From SAR116 cluster bacterium (GTDB taxonomy: Bacteria; Pseudomonadota; Alphaproteobacteria; Puniceispirillales; UBA1172): a stretch of DNA of 9,518 nucleotides. Every line of letters starts with the position of its first letter. Within the stretch, counting starts at the first letter, position 1. The notes under the pieces are model-generated. The model was not told the DNA's origin. It made no database searches and worked only from the letters and a program-made list of their open reading frames with translations. The position numbers and the translations under genes are program-made. Below, piece by piece: positions 1 to 5,968 of this stretch. The stretch lies in contig NZIT01000016.1 in the NCBI GenBank assembly GCA_002691725.1, positions 1 to 9,518 on the forward strand, given 5' to 3'.

Positions 1-777
1 AAACCATACATTTTTATCATTCAATGTCTGCTCAAGCCATTCTTCAACTTTTTTCCAGCGCGCTAATCGGCCAGTTAAAAACGGGTGCGCGATGAGCATA
101 AAAAATCCTCCTGCCTCATAAGCCGCATCGAACTCTTCCCAGAAACCGGCGAGACCTTGCGATGGTGATCGCACCGGCATCATGTAGCCAATCTCAGAAA
201 AATGAGCAAAAGGCGGCCAGTCATCAACCCCCCAATGAACAGGCATTTCCCATAAATTGCCTTTGGCTGTCTTAATCTGATAAGGGATGTCATCTGCCAT
301 CATGGAGCTATCATAGCGAAAACCGTGTTCTACCAGCAAATCAATGACTTCCTGATTAATGCTGTAAACAGGCGCCCTGTAGCCAGCTGGTGATTTTCCG
401 CACATTTTTTTGTGAACTTCAAGCGCGCGTTCAAACCATTGCCTCTGGTCAGGGGCATCAATGGGGTCTTCGTGCATATAGCCGTGATGGCCAATCTCGT
501 GGCCTGCTTCCAGAATAGTCTCGACGGCTTCCGGGTAATTTTCCATGCACCATGCTGGAATAAAAAATGACTGTTTAAGCCCCAGCCTTTTATAAGTATC
601 CAGAATGCGTGGGATCGCTACCGTTGGCCCATATCGCCCCATGCTGACAGGATAAGGACGATCATAAGAATCATCTGGACGGGCAATATGTATCAAGCTA
701 TCAGCGTCCATATCAAATGAAATAACACAAGCACAACGCGCACCATTTGGCCAAGGAATAGGGTTTTTTATCATCAT
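1..777 (-). CDS. NodB/CE4-family deacetylase, HpPgdA/PuuE-like (C-terminus cut by window edge)
   Basis: The reading frame is open from ATG at 777 to base 1, giving 259 residues with no stop, so the C-terminus lies outside the window. CE4 motifs occur in order: FDMDAD (21-26, motif-1 aspartates D22 and D24), GHEIGHHGYMHEDP (92-105, predicted metal ligands H98 and H102), GYRAPVYS (132-139) and LIAHP (228-232, H231). The opening PWPNGAR and the spacing resemble the HpPgdA/allantoinase-PuuE branch of CE4 rather than secreted chitin or xylan deacetylases. Family knowledge: metal-dependent hydrolysis of N-acyl or cyclic amide bonds. There is no signal peptide, so it should act in the cytoplasm on a small molecule (inference). 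A GGAG Shine-Dalgarno precedes two adjacent ATGs (777 and 774), either of which may be used. It lies 11 bases after SDR 2 and is probably the sixth gene of the importer operon. The substrate is unknown; peptidoglycan, ureide and N-acetyl compounds all remain possible. Confidence 0.88.
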   Translation of the reverse strand, partial: MMIKNPIPWPNGARCACVISFDMDADSLIHIARPDDSYDRPYPVSMGRYGPTVAIPRILDTYKRLGLKQSFFIPAWCMENYPEAVETILEAGHEIGHHGYMHEDPIDAPDQRQWFERALEVHKKMCGKSPAGYRAPVYSINQEVIDLLVEHGFRYDSSMMADDIPYQIKTAKGNLWEMPVHWGVDDWPPFAHFSEIGYMMPVRSPSQGLAGFWEEFDAAYEAGGFFMLIAHPFLTGRLARWKKVEEWLEQTLNDKNVWF

Positions 778-788
778 CTTTTCTCCAA

Positions 789-1544
789 TTAGGGCATCAC
801 GCTGCCGCCGTTTACCCCATAAATCTGACCTGTCACAAAACTAGAATATTCGCTTGCCAAATACACTGCCAGCCCCGCAATTTCCTCAGGCTGACCAATT
901 CTTTCCATAGGAATCTGTTCTTCTTTTTGGCGCCATTCCGGTGTCATATTATTGATATCCAGCATATCCGTATCAACCGGGCCAGGAGCAATTCCATTAA
1001 CCAGAATATGTGGCGCAAACTCAAGCGCCCATGATTTAGTAAGCGCATTAATGGCGCCTTTGGATGCCGTATATAAGGCAAAACTCTCACGCCCAAGAAA
1101 TCCTAGATCAGAGCTGATATTTATGATCCTGCCGCCATCACCTCGCATAACCATGCGCTTCAACGCTTCACGGCCAGTTAGAAAACTGCCGCGCAAATTA
1201 ACACCCATCAAATGATCAAAATCAGAGCCGGATGTATCAAGCGTCGATTTTTCCATAATAATGCCGGCATTATTGATAAGAATATCAATCGCGATTTTAC
1301 TGTCATCAAGGCTTTGGAAAAGTGAAGTGATAGCAGCTTCGTTGGCGACATCCGTTTTTATCGCCTGTACTGCCTGACCATGGGCTTTGATTGCGGCGGC
1401 GGTATCTTCAGCATCTTTTGGTGAGCTGTTATATGTGAAAATGATATCTGCCCCTGACCTTGCCAATGCTATGGCTATTGCCCTGCCAATGCCGCGCGAG
1501 GCGCCTGTTACTAATGCTGTTTTCCCGGCAAGTGAAATATTCAT
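789..1544 (-). CDS. SDR-family oxidoreductase (SDR 2), FabG-like
   Basis: A 251-residue classical short-chain dehydrogenase of normal family length. It has the cofactor motif TGASRGIG (13-20), NNAG (91-94), catalytic S144 or S145, and YTASK with Y158 and K162. The PGPVDTDM stretch (187-194) and the TGQIYGVNGG ending are standard for the family. Family role: NAD(P)-dependent interconversion of an alcohol and a ketone, in the cytoplasm. No acidic residue is evident right after the second beta strand (FTYNSS, 36-41), which leans towards NADP(H), but this is a weak inference. The ATG overlaps the stop codon of SDR 1 (ATGA, four bases) with a GAGG Shine-Dalgarno seven bases upstream, implying translational coupling. 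In an operon behind an importer it is more likely catabolic than fatty-acid biosynthetic. The substrate cannot be assigned. Confidence 0.93.
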   Translation of the reverse strand: MNISLAGKTALVTGASRGIGRAIAIALARSGADIIFTYNSSPKDAEDTAAAIKAHGQAVQAIKTDVANEAAITSLFQSLDDSKIAIDILINNAGIIMEKSTLDTSGSDFDHLMGVNLRGSFLTGREALKRMVMRGDGGRIINISSDLGFLGRESFALYTASKGAINALTKSWALEFAPHILVNGIAPGPVDTDMLDINNMTPEWRQKEEQIPMERIGQPEEIAGLAVYLASEYSSFVTGQIYGVNGGSVMP

Positions 1545-2347
1545 CCCAGCACCTCACCGCGGTCAATATTAATGGCCTGACCTGTAATATTAGAAGACAG
1601 CGCAGAGGCCAGGTATAAGTATAGCTGGCTCACATCAGCAGGTTGCATCAAGCCCGAAAGCGATTGCGCGGATACAATCTCATTCAGCAATTCAGGCTCA
1701 GCAATCGCCGTTTTTTCAGACATCCAGGCGAGTGACTTCATCGCCGCGTCTGTTTCAACCCATCCAGGACAGACGGCGTTAACCCTAATCCCCGCTGGCC
1801 CTAATTCTTTTGAGATTGACCGCATAAATCCAATATTAGCATGTTTTGATGCGCAATAGGCGCTAAACTCGGCTACTGCTGTCTTACCCCATATTGATGA
1901 TGTAATGATTATACTTCCCCCAGAAGACATTTTTGGAATGGCCGCATGAGTGACATAAAAAGTCCCAAGCACATTAATATTAATGATACGCGCATAGGTC
2001 TCAGCCACTTTTGGGTCTGTATCAGCCATCGGCGTTGGGCGTTCCAGTCCAGCATTATTAACAAGAACATCGACAGCTCCAATTTGAGAGAATACCGCAT
2101 CAACCCTGGTCTTATCGCTAATATCACATTGATACGTTTTGATCGGAACTCCGGTCAATTTGGTAAGCGACTTTCCCACCTCATGAATAGTTTCCCCACT
2201 GGCGATGAGATGCAGGTCAGCCCCATAGCTGGCAAAAGCATGAGCAACCCCAAACCCTATGCCGCGTGAGGCGCCGGTGATGACAACCGATATATTCCTA
2301 AAATCATATTCCGACACTTTAGTTGTCTCCTCATCTTCTTTAGCCAT
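1541..2347 (-). CDS. SDR-family oxidoreductase (SDR 1)
   Basis: A classical short-chain dehydrogenase, 268 residues from ATG 2347. It shows TGASRGIG (24-31), NNAG (97-100), catalytic S150 or S151, and YCASK with Y164 and K168. The PGWVETD stretch (194-200) and SSNITGQAINIDRG (251-264) follow the family pattern, but the usual terminal DGG is replaced by DRG. It is clearly diverged from SDR 2, so the two probably perform different redox steps rather than being a recent duplication. The ATG shares one base with the stop of the ATPase gene (TGATG), fitting coupled translation, but I see no Shine-Dalgarno in front of it. A GTG at 2317 (residue 11) is preceded by GAGGAG nine bases upstream and would give 258 residues, with the cofactor motif at the more usual position of about residue 14. 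The true start is therefore open. Substrate unknown. Confidence 0.93.
   Translation of the reverse strand: MAKEDEETTKVSEYDFRNISVVITGASRGIGFGVAHAFASYGADLHLIASGETIHEVGKSLTKLTGVPIKTYQCDISDKTRVDAVFSQIGAVDVLVNNAGLERPTPMADTDPKVAETYARIININVLGTFYVTHAAIPKMSSGGSIIITSSIWGKTAVAEFSAYCASKHANIGFMRSISKELGPAGIRVNAVCPGWVETDAAMKSLAWMSEKTAIAEPELLNEIVSAQSLSGLMQPADVSQLYLYLASALSSNITGQAINIDRGEVLG
2327..2332 (-). promoter_or_regulatory. Shine-Dalgarno GAGGAG that may set an internal GTG start of SDR 1
   Basis: On the minus strand GAGGAG lies nine bases before an in-frame GTG at 2317-2315. The overlapping ATG at 2347 has no recognisable purine-rich site upstream. The motif falls inside codons for two adjacent glutamates, so it could be coincidental. 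Confidence 0.4.
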
Positions 2348-3147
2348 CAGATGTTTGACTGAGAGCGCATTAATCGCATTAATTCTTGTTCAGCGTCTTT
2401 GTATTTAGCCTCAGATAATATGTCTTCTTTGCGAGCAAATCTTTTCTTGTTTTTGAAAGCAACAGGCATATCGCTAATGATTGTTGCTGGCCGCTTGGAA
2501 AAAAAAATAATTCTGTCTCCCAGAAATAACGCTTCACTCAAATCATGCGTGACCAGGATGATGGTGGTTTGCGTCGATTGTGCCAAGGAAATCAGCAACT
2601 CTTGCATATTCCAGCGGGTTTCTGCATCAAGAGCACCAAATGGCTCATCCATCAAAAGTAACTCTGGCTCATTAGCAAGCGTTCGAGCAATGGCCACACG
2701 CTGTTTCATGCCGCCGGATAATTGTTTGGGATAGGCGTTCCTGAAATCTGCTAACCCTACCAGCTCAAGATAGTGTTCCACTCGCTCTTTTCTGATAACG
2801 GGTTCGACAGCGTGGAGCTTCATGCCGTATTCAATATTTTTTGCAACTGTCAGCCATTCAAAAGAGGTATAGCTTTGAAACACCATTCCCCGGCTGCGGG
2901 CAGGGCCATTAACAACCTGATCACCATGAATGATTTTGCCCGAACTTGGCAATTCAAGCCCGGCAATCACCCGAAGAACCGTTGATTTGCCGCAGCCAGA
3001 AGGCCCTAGTAAAACTGTTAATTCATTTGAACGCACCTGAAAACTCACATCCTGAACCGCTTCCACTGGTTCAGCCAAGTGCTGATTAAAAATCTTTTGC
3101 AGACCCTCAACACGCAGAATATGGTCATCTTTTGCAATGGCTGTCAT
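2347..3147 (-). CDS. ABC importer ATPase, NitT/TauT (SsuB/TauB-like) family
   Basis: A 266-residue nucleotide-binding subunit that powers import by the adjacent permease. Visible motifs: Walker A GPSGCGKST (48-56), Q-loop Q91 in VFQSYTSFEWLTV, signature LSGGMKQR (143-150), Walker B LLLMDEP (163-169), D-loop GALD (171-174) and switch histidine H201. The WLTV segment after the Q-loop and the overall length match the nitrate/sulfonate/taurine ATPases. The C-terminal tail (about 225-266) is charged and has no recognisable regulatory domain. Start is ATG 3147 with AAGGA ten bases upstream. The gene begins 44 bases after the permease stop, and its own stop overlaps the SDR 1 start (TGATG), linking transport to the downstream enzymes. 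ATPases of this family do not reveal the substrate, so no gene symbol is given. Confidence 0.95.
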   Translation of the reverse strand: MTAIAKDDHILRVEGLQKIFNQHLAEPVEAVQDVSFQVRSNELTVLLGPSGCGKSTVLRVIAGLELPSSGKIIHGDQVVNGPARSRGMVFQSYTSFEWLTVAKNIEYGMKLHAVEPVIRKERVEHYLELVGLADFRNAYPKQLSGGMKQRVAIARTLANEPELLLMDEPFGALDAETRWNMQELLISLAQSTQTTIILVTHDLSEALFLGDRIIFFSKRPATIISDMPVAFKNKKRFARKEDILSEAKYKDAEQELMRLMRSQSNI

Positions 3148-3173
3148 GTTGTTTGTGTCCTTAATTCAAGTCT

Positions 3174-3191
3174 GGCAGTACCCTAACTACC
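3174..3191 (-). other. Small intercistronic hairpin between permease and ATPase genes
   Basis: Directly after the permease stop, the minus-strand RNA can fold GGTAGT-TAGGGT-ACTGCC: six pairs including one G-U, with a six-base loop. There is no following U-run, so it is not a classical terminator. It may be chance, or it may affect message stability. Confidence 0.25.
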
Positions 3192-3983
3192 CTAGTAAAG
3201 ATAGGCAAAAAGCTTGCGGTGGAGGTAGCGGAAAAACAGATCAAATAGCAAACCCAAGACACCAATGATCATAATGCCTGCCATAATCTCATCGGTATGC
3301 AGGAAACGCCTTGCCCGCATCATCATGGCACCAATGCCCGTTGTTGAAGCAACAATCTCAGCTATGACCAAATACGTCCATGTCACAGCCAGCATCTGGC
3401 GCATGGCAATGAAAATATCAGGCAGCACCGCCGGAATAATAACCGTCCTCACCAGCTGATTTCTGTTCGCCCCTAATGTTTCTGCTGTTTCTAATAATTC
3501 TACACGAATTTTTTTTGTGTAATCCATGACCATGGTGATCAAAAAGAACACAACACCTATAAATAGCAAAGCCAGTTTAGGCGTTTCCCCTGTGCCAAAC
3601 CACATCAATAGAACAGGGATAAATGAAGGCGCCGGTAAATACCGCCATGCCGATACAAAAGGATTAAAGAAAGATTCAAGCCCATGAAATGAGCCCATTA
3701 ATATCCCCAGAGGTATTGCCACCGCCGAAGCAAGCAGAAAGCTGATAACGACACGCCAGATACTGTCAAATATGTCGCTGACAAATCCGCGTTCAAAAAT
3801 TAATTCTCGCAACGCTTCGATTACATCTATGGGACCAGGCACCAAAAGCGCGTTTACCCATCCAAGGCTTGATGCTAATTGCCATGTCCCAAAAAATATA
3901 ACCCAGATCAATATCCCTAAATATATACTTGTTAAGCGTTTAATCGGTTTTCTGATTTCTAGACGCTTTTTGGGGGCAATCAT
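3192..3983 (-). CDS. ABC importer permease, NitT/TauT (SsuC/TauC-like) family
   Basis: A 263-residue inner-membrane permease with about six hydrophobic segments (roughly 18-38, 76-98, 118-131, 137-155, 187-212 and 234-252). The cytoplasmic EAA-type loop, which docks with the ATPase, is seen as ETAETLGANRNQLVRTVIIP (165-184). The WRYLPAPSFIPVLLMWFG stretch (113-130) is typical of the BPD_transp_1 permeases for nitrate, sulfonates and pyrimidine precursors. Length is normal. ATG 3983 is the only reasonable start, because an in-frame stop lies five codons upstream, but its Shine-Dalgarno is poor. The gap from the binding-protein gene is 78 bases and holds a strong hairpin. A weak ribosome site plus a hairpin would fit low permease output relative to the binding protein. 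Confidence 0.95.
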   Translation of the reverse strand: MIAPKKRLEIRKPIKRLTSIYLGILIWVIFFGTWQLASSLGWVNALLVPGPIDVIEALRELIFERGFVSDIFDSIWRVVISFLLASAVAIPLGILMGSFHGLESFFNPFVSAWRYLPAPSFIPVLLMWFGTGETPKLALLFIGVVFFLITMVMDYTKKIRVELLETAETLGANRNQLVRTVIIPAVLPDIFIAMRQMLAVTWTYLVIAEIVASTTGIGAMMMRARRFLHTDEIMAGIMIIGVLGLLFDLFFRYLHRKLFAYLY

Positions 3984-4018
3984 GGTTTTGAATACTTTTC
4001 AGTTGGCGATGTATTTAG

Positions 4019-4051
4019 CTTAGCAGACAGGCCAGACACCTGTCTGCTAAG
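4019..4051 (-). terminator. Strong hairpin between binding-protein and permease genes (leaky terminator or mRNA-stabilising)
   Basis: A perfect 13-bp inverted repeat, CTTAGCAGACAGG (4019-4031) and CCTGTCTGCTAAG (4039-4051), with a 7-base loop. It sits ten bases after the binding-protein stop codon. Neither strand has a clear U-run after the stem, so it is not a textbook intrinsic terminator. In other ABC operons such intercistronic stems limit read-through or block 3' exonucleases, so the binding protein is made in excess. I infer the same here. Confidence 0.7.
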
Positions 4052-4061
4052 TTATTATTCA

Positions 4062-5123
4062 TTATCTAGCGGCAATAGACTGACTATAACCCTGCTTCAC
4101 CAAGTCAGCCATCAGGCTACAATCAATGCCTTTGCTGGCATCATGACTATCGCTCATCAGGCCAAGTTTGATCCACCACTCGTTGGTTAATGAGACCACA
4201 TCTGCCATTGATCCATTTGGTAATCCAAACGGTGGTTCACCTTCCAGAACTCCGCAGACACGTGCTGATTCATTGAAGTCATACATATAGATGCCGCCCT
4301 CAAAAAACTTGCCGTTTGTGCCGATCACATAGCCAATATCTTCTGCTGGCCATTGCAGGTAATCAGCAAAAAGCTGATTCACTTTTTCGGTATTATCGTG
4401 CCAATACTGCACAGCATCCCACCGCGCTTTTAGCATATCAACGGCCACTGATCTTCGCTCCTTGATAAAATCGGTGTTCATATACATAACATCCATGAAG
4501 ATACCCGTTTTCAGCATATCTGCATCTGCCGTATCAATCGCGCTAGTTGTACCGGGGCGATTTTCGATAACATTACTGATCCACGGCTCATACATATATG
4601 CCGCCGCCATATCACCTGACATCATTGGGCCAACCGCCTCATCAGCATTAAGGTTTACCCATTCGACATCATCAGGCGAGATACCATGTTTATCCAAGAA
4701 CAATCCCATGAGCAGATGCCCAATATAGGCTTGTGGAGCTGATACTTTTTTGCCCTTTAGATCACTAATTTCTTCATCTGGTGAAAGAATAATATGATCA
4801 ACACCATATGATGGATTTAAAAAGGCGACATTTGCCACCGGCGTGTTGCTGTCGATCGTCAGCGGTGTGTAGTCACCAGTGCAAAGATAGATATCAATTT
4901 GTCCTGCTGCTAATGCAGAATGACCACCAATTGGATCCTCAAAAATAGTCAAATTGAGATTATAGTCGGGTGCCAGATTTTTCTGATTCACAACCTCAAA
5001 CATAGCGTAGCCTGGCCATGATACGCATATCCCGACGTTAACATTTTCTTTAGCCGCCGCCTGATGGGCTAATCCTATCGAAAGGCATATTGCCGAAACA
5101 ATGCCAATAAAGTATCTTTTCAT
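4062..5123 (-). CDS. Periplasmic substrate-binding protein of NitT/TauT-type ABC importer (NMT1/SsuA-like)
   Basis: A 353-residue secreted binding protein. The N-terminus is a Sec signal peptide: MKR, a hydrophobic core (4-19), then AHQAAA with likely cleavage after A24. The mature part opens with VNVGICVSWPGYAMFEV (28-44), the usual first strand and helix of NMT1/SsuA-like proteins. It continues with GGHSALAAGQIDIY (66-79), DLKGKKVSAPQA (121-132) and AAAYMYEPW (173-181), all typical of the two-lobe fold. Mature cysteines are C33, C81, C290 and C335, so disulfides are possible. The frame extends to a TTG at 5135, but ATG 5123 has GGAG six bases upstream, and a start there gives a cleaner signal peptide. 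It is the first gene of the importer operon. Family substrates include nitrate, taurine, alkanesulfonates and thiamine-pyrimidine precursors; the sequence does not identify which. Confidence 0.93.
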   Translation of the reverse strand: MKRYFIGIVSAICLSIGLAHQAAAKENVNVGICVSWPGYAMFEVVNQKNLAPDYNLNLTIFEDPIGGHSALAAGQIDIYLCTGDYTPLTIDSNTPVANVAFLNPSYGVDHIILSPDEEISDLKGKKVSAPQAYIGHLLMGLFLDKHGISPDDVEWVNLNADEAVGPMMSGDMAAAYMYEPWISNVIENRPGTTSAIDTADADMLKTGIFMDVMYMNTDFIKERRSVAVDMLKARWDAVQYWHDNTEKVNQLFADYLQWPAEDIGYVIGTNGKFFEGGIYMYDFNESARVCGVLEGEPPFGLPNGSMADVVSLTNEWWIKLGLMSDSHDASKGIDCSLMADLVKQGYSQSIAAR

Positions 5124-5129
5124 TTTCCG

Positions 5130-5133
5130 CTCC
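5130..5133 (-). promoter_or_regulatory. Shine-Dalgarno GGAG fixing the binding-protein start
   Basis: GGAG ends six bases before ATG 5123. It overlaps the upstream in-frame TTG (5135-5133), which argues against TTG being the start. Confidence 0.75.
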
Positions 5134-5251
5134 AATGCATCAATTTATTTAATGCTAATATATTCAGATAATTTTACGAACATGTCCAGCACCATGATGA
5201 TAGAGAATTAGCCTTGGTCATGATTTGAACGAAATATCTCAAATGATTAAG

Positions 5252-5344
5252 CTAAATTCCAAGCACAAAGCCGCCATCCATAAAGATAGCGGTTACTGGT
5301 GTTTTGATATTGCTCTTGGCTAAAAATAGAGCTATCCAGCTGAT
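5252..5344 (-). pseudogene. Probable C-terminal remnant of a third SDR gene
   Basis: Between in-frame stops (TAA at 5347-5345 and TAG at 5254-5252) the minus strand encodes 30 residues, ISWIALFLAKSN (1-12) followed by VTAIFMDGGFVLGI (17-30). This matches the usual end of classical SDRs: an 'IA.LFLAS' helix, a short loop with 'ITG/VTG', then a '.VDGG' strand and a short tail. Nothing recognisable as the rest of an SDR (no TGxxxGIG, NNAG or YxxxK) appears upstream in any of the three minus frames, and stops are frequent. I read it as the decayed 3' end of an SDR gene once located ahead of the binding-protein gene. It is short, so chance resemblance is possible. Confidence 0.45.
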
Positions 5345-5424
5345 TTACAGTGAATTAATAATCTCTAATAAGTTGTAAAAATGTTACTTCTGATAAATTT
5401 TTACGCGAATAAATGGGGCTTGCC

Positions 5425-5454
5425 TTGACATGAATAATCCTCGACCAACATAAT
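5425..5454 (+). promoter_or_regulatory. Sigma-70-like promoter for the small secreted gene
   Basis: A perfect -35 TTGACA (5425-5430) and a -10 CATAAT (5449-5454) are separated by 18 bases on the plus strand. Transcription would begin near 5461, giving a leader of roughly 145 bases that carries the 16-base repeats before the ATG at 5607. Confidence 0.6.
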
Positions 5455-5512
5455 AAAAGCACGCAATGAGGATGATATTGTATTTCCAACAGTAGTGTCC
5501 TGGAGCCTCATC

Positions 5513-5576
5513 AAAATTCACCGGACGGAAAATTCACCGGACGGAAAGTTCAACGGACGGAAAGTTGAACAAACAG
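5513..5576 (+). repeat. Tandem 16-base repeat, four units, in the leader of the small secreted gene
   Basis: Units are AAAATTCACCGGACGG (5513-5528 and an identical copy 5529-5544), AAAGTTCAACGGACGG (5545-5560) and the degenerate AAAGTTGAACAAACAG (5561-5576). A period of 16 is not a multiple of three, so this is not a coding repeat. Units 3 and 4 form an inverted repeat, GTTCAAC (5548-5554) and GTTGAAC (5564-5570), with a nine-base loop GGACGGAAA. The array ends 17 bases before the Shine-Dalgarno. Confidence 0.85.
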
Positions 5577-5593
5577 GTTTCCGTTTCTGGTAT

Positions 5594-5597
5594 GAGG
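5594..5597 (+). promoter_or_regulatory. Shine-Dalgarno GAGG for the small secreted gene
   Basis: GAGG (AGGA is also readable one base on) lies nine bases before ATG 5607. The earlier in-frame ATGs at 5592 and 5598 overlap it, and the longer frame begins only at a TTG (5565), so 5607 is the best start. Confidence 0.65.
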
Positions 5598-5606
5598 ATG
5601 ATCGTT

Positions 5607-5936
5607 ATGAAAAAAATTATTCTTACAATAATTGCTTTAGTTTCCATAGCTTTTGCTGGTTCAGTACTGGCAATGGGGTCTGCCTTTGCGGCTTCAACCA
5701 AAAGCGATGCGCCAGTTGAGTTTCATGCGTTAGAATCAGATACTGGCGAGACATCTATTACTCCCGAAGATGATGTTCTCGATTCTGTTGATTACTGGTA
5801 CAAAAGCAACGACCGCTTTCGCAACCAAAATGCAAATCGGTACACTGCGCAATACAGGTACAGCTGGCACGGAAGCAATTGGGGTATTGGATCAAGTGCT
5901 CATCATCTTTACTATTGGGGATTGGAATGGGAATGA
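5607..5936 (+). CDS. Small secreted protein of unknown function, Tyr/Trp-rich C-terminal half
   Basis: I do not recognise this protein. From ATG 5607 it has 109 residues. The first 28 form a convincing Sec signal peptide: MKK, a hydrophobic core (4-21), and GSAFA before a likely cleavage at 28/29; an earlier site after VLA (22) is possible. The mature part of about 81 residues has an acidic first half (EFHALESDTGETSITPEDD, 38-56). The second half is unusually rich in aromatics and asparagine: YWY (63-65), RYTAQYRYSWHG (78-89) and HHLYYWGLEWE (99-109), with four Trp and seven Tyr after residue 60. There is no cysteine, so it is not a lipoprotein or a disulfide mini-protein. It is the only plus-strand gene here, with its own promoter, leader repeats and ribosome site. 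The signal peptide and Shine-Dalgarno argue that it is real. It probably acts in the periplasm, at the surface or outside the cell. Confidence 0.7.
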   Translation: MKKIILTIIALVSIAFAGSVLAMGSAFAASTKSDAPVEFHALESDTGETSITPEDDVLDSVDYWYKSNDRFRNQNANRYTAQYRYSWHGSNWGIGSSAHHLYYWGLEWE

Positions 5937-5947
5937 AGGGAATTGGC

Positions 5948-5968
5948 ATTTAGGGTGAGACCCAAAAT
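5948..5968 (+). terminator. Weak hairpin after the small secreted gene
   Basis: ATTT-A-GGGT, loop GAG, ACCC-A-AAAT: eight pairs interrupted by one A-A mismatch, twelve bases after the stop codon. No U-run follows. Low confidence as a terminator. Confidence 0.3.

Larger units (their letters stand above)
5124..5606. other. Divergent intergenic region (483 bases) between importer operon and small secreted gene
   Basis: This gap holds, from left to right: the leader of the importer operon; a probable SDR remnant (5252-5344); a plus-strand promoter (5425-5454); and a tandem 16-base repeat (5513-5576). For the minus-strand operon I see only a weak promoter candidate, TGGACA at 5188-5183 and GAATAT at 5165-5160 with a 17-base spacer. 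I would not rely on it. No intact gene or tRNA is visible. Confidence 0.6.

Noticed and set aside
1946..2269. Plus-strand frame of 107 codons
   Set aside because: Lies wholly inside SDR 1, has no family resemblance and no ribosome site. It is a shadow of the real gene.
4019..4051. Insertion-sequence terminal inverted repeats
   Set aside because: The arms are only seven bases apart with no transposase between or beside them. It is a hairpin.
5513..5576. CRISPR array
   Set aside because: Units abut with no spacers, are only 16 bases long, and no cas gene is present.
5565..5606. Extended N-terminus of the small secreted protein from TTG 5565
   Set aside because: TTG start without a ribosome site, and it would bury the signal peptide behind 14 residues. 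ATG 5607 has GAGG at proper distance.
5124..5606. tRNA or other structured RNA gene
   Set aside because: No cloverleaf, T-loop GTTCGA-type motif or known riboswitch core found by eye in this gap.
5495..5719. Plus-strand 74-codon frame starting at GTG and spanning the 16-base repeats
   Set aside because: It overlaps the signal-peptide gene in another frame, starts at GTG without a Shine-Dalgarno, and its repeat-derived residues show no repeat because 16 is not a multiple of three.
5758..5949. Minus-strand 63-codon frame opposite the small secreted gene
   Set aside because: No ribosome site or promoter, and low-complexity proline/isoleucine start. The plus-strand frame with signal peptide is better.
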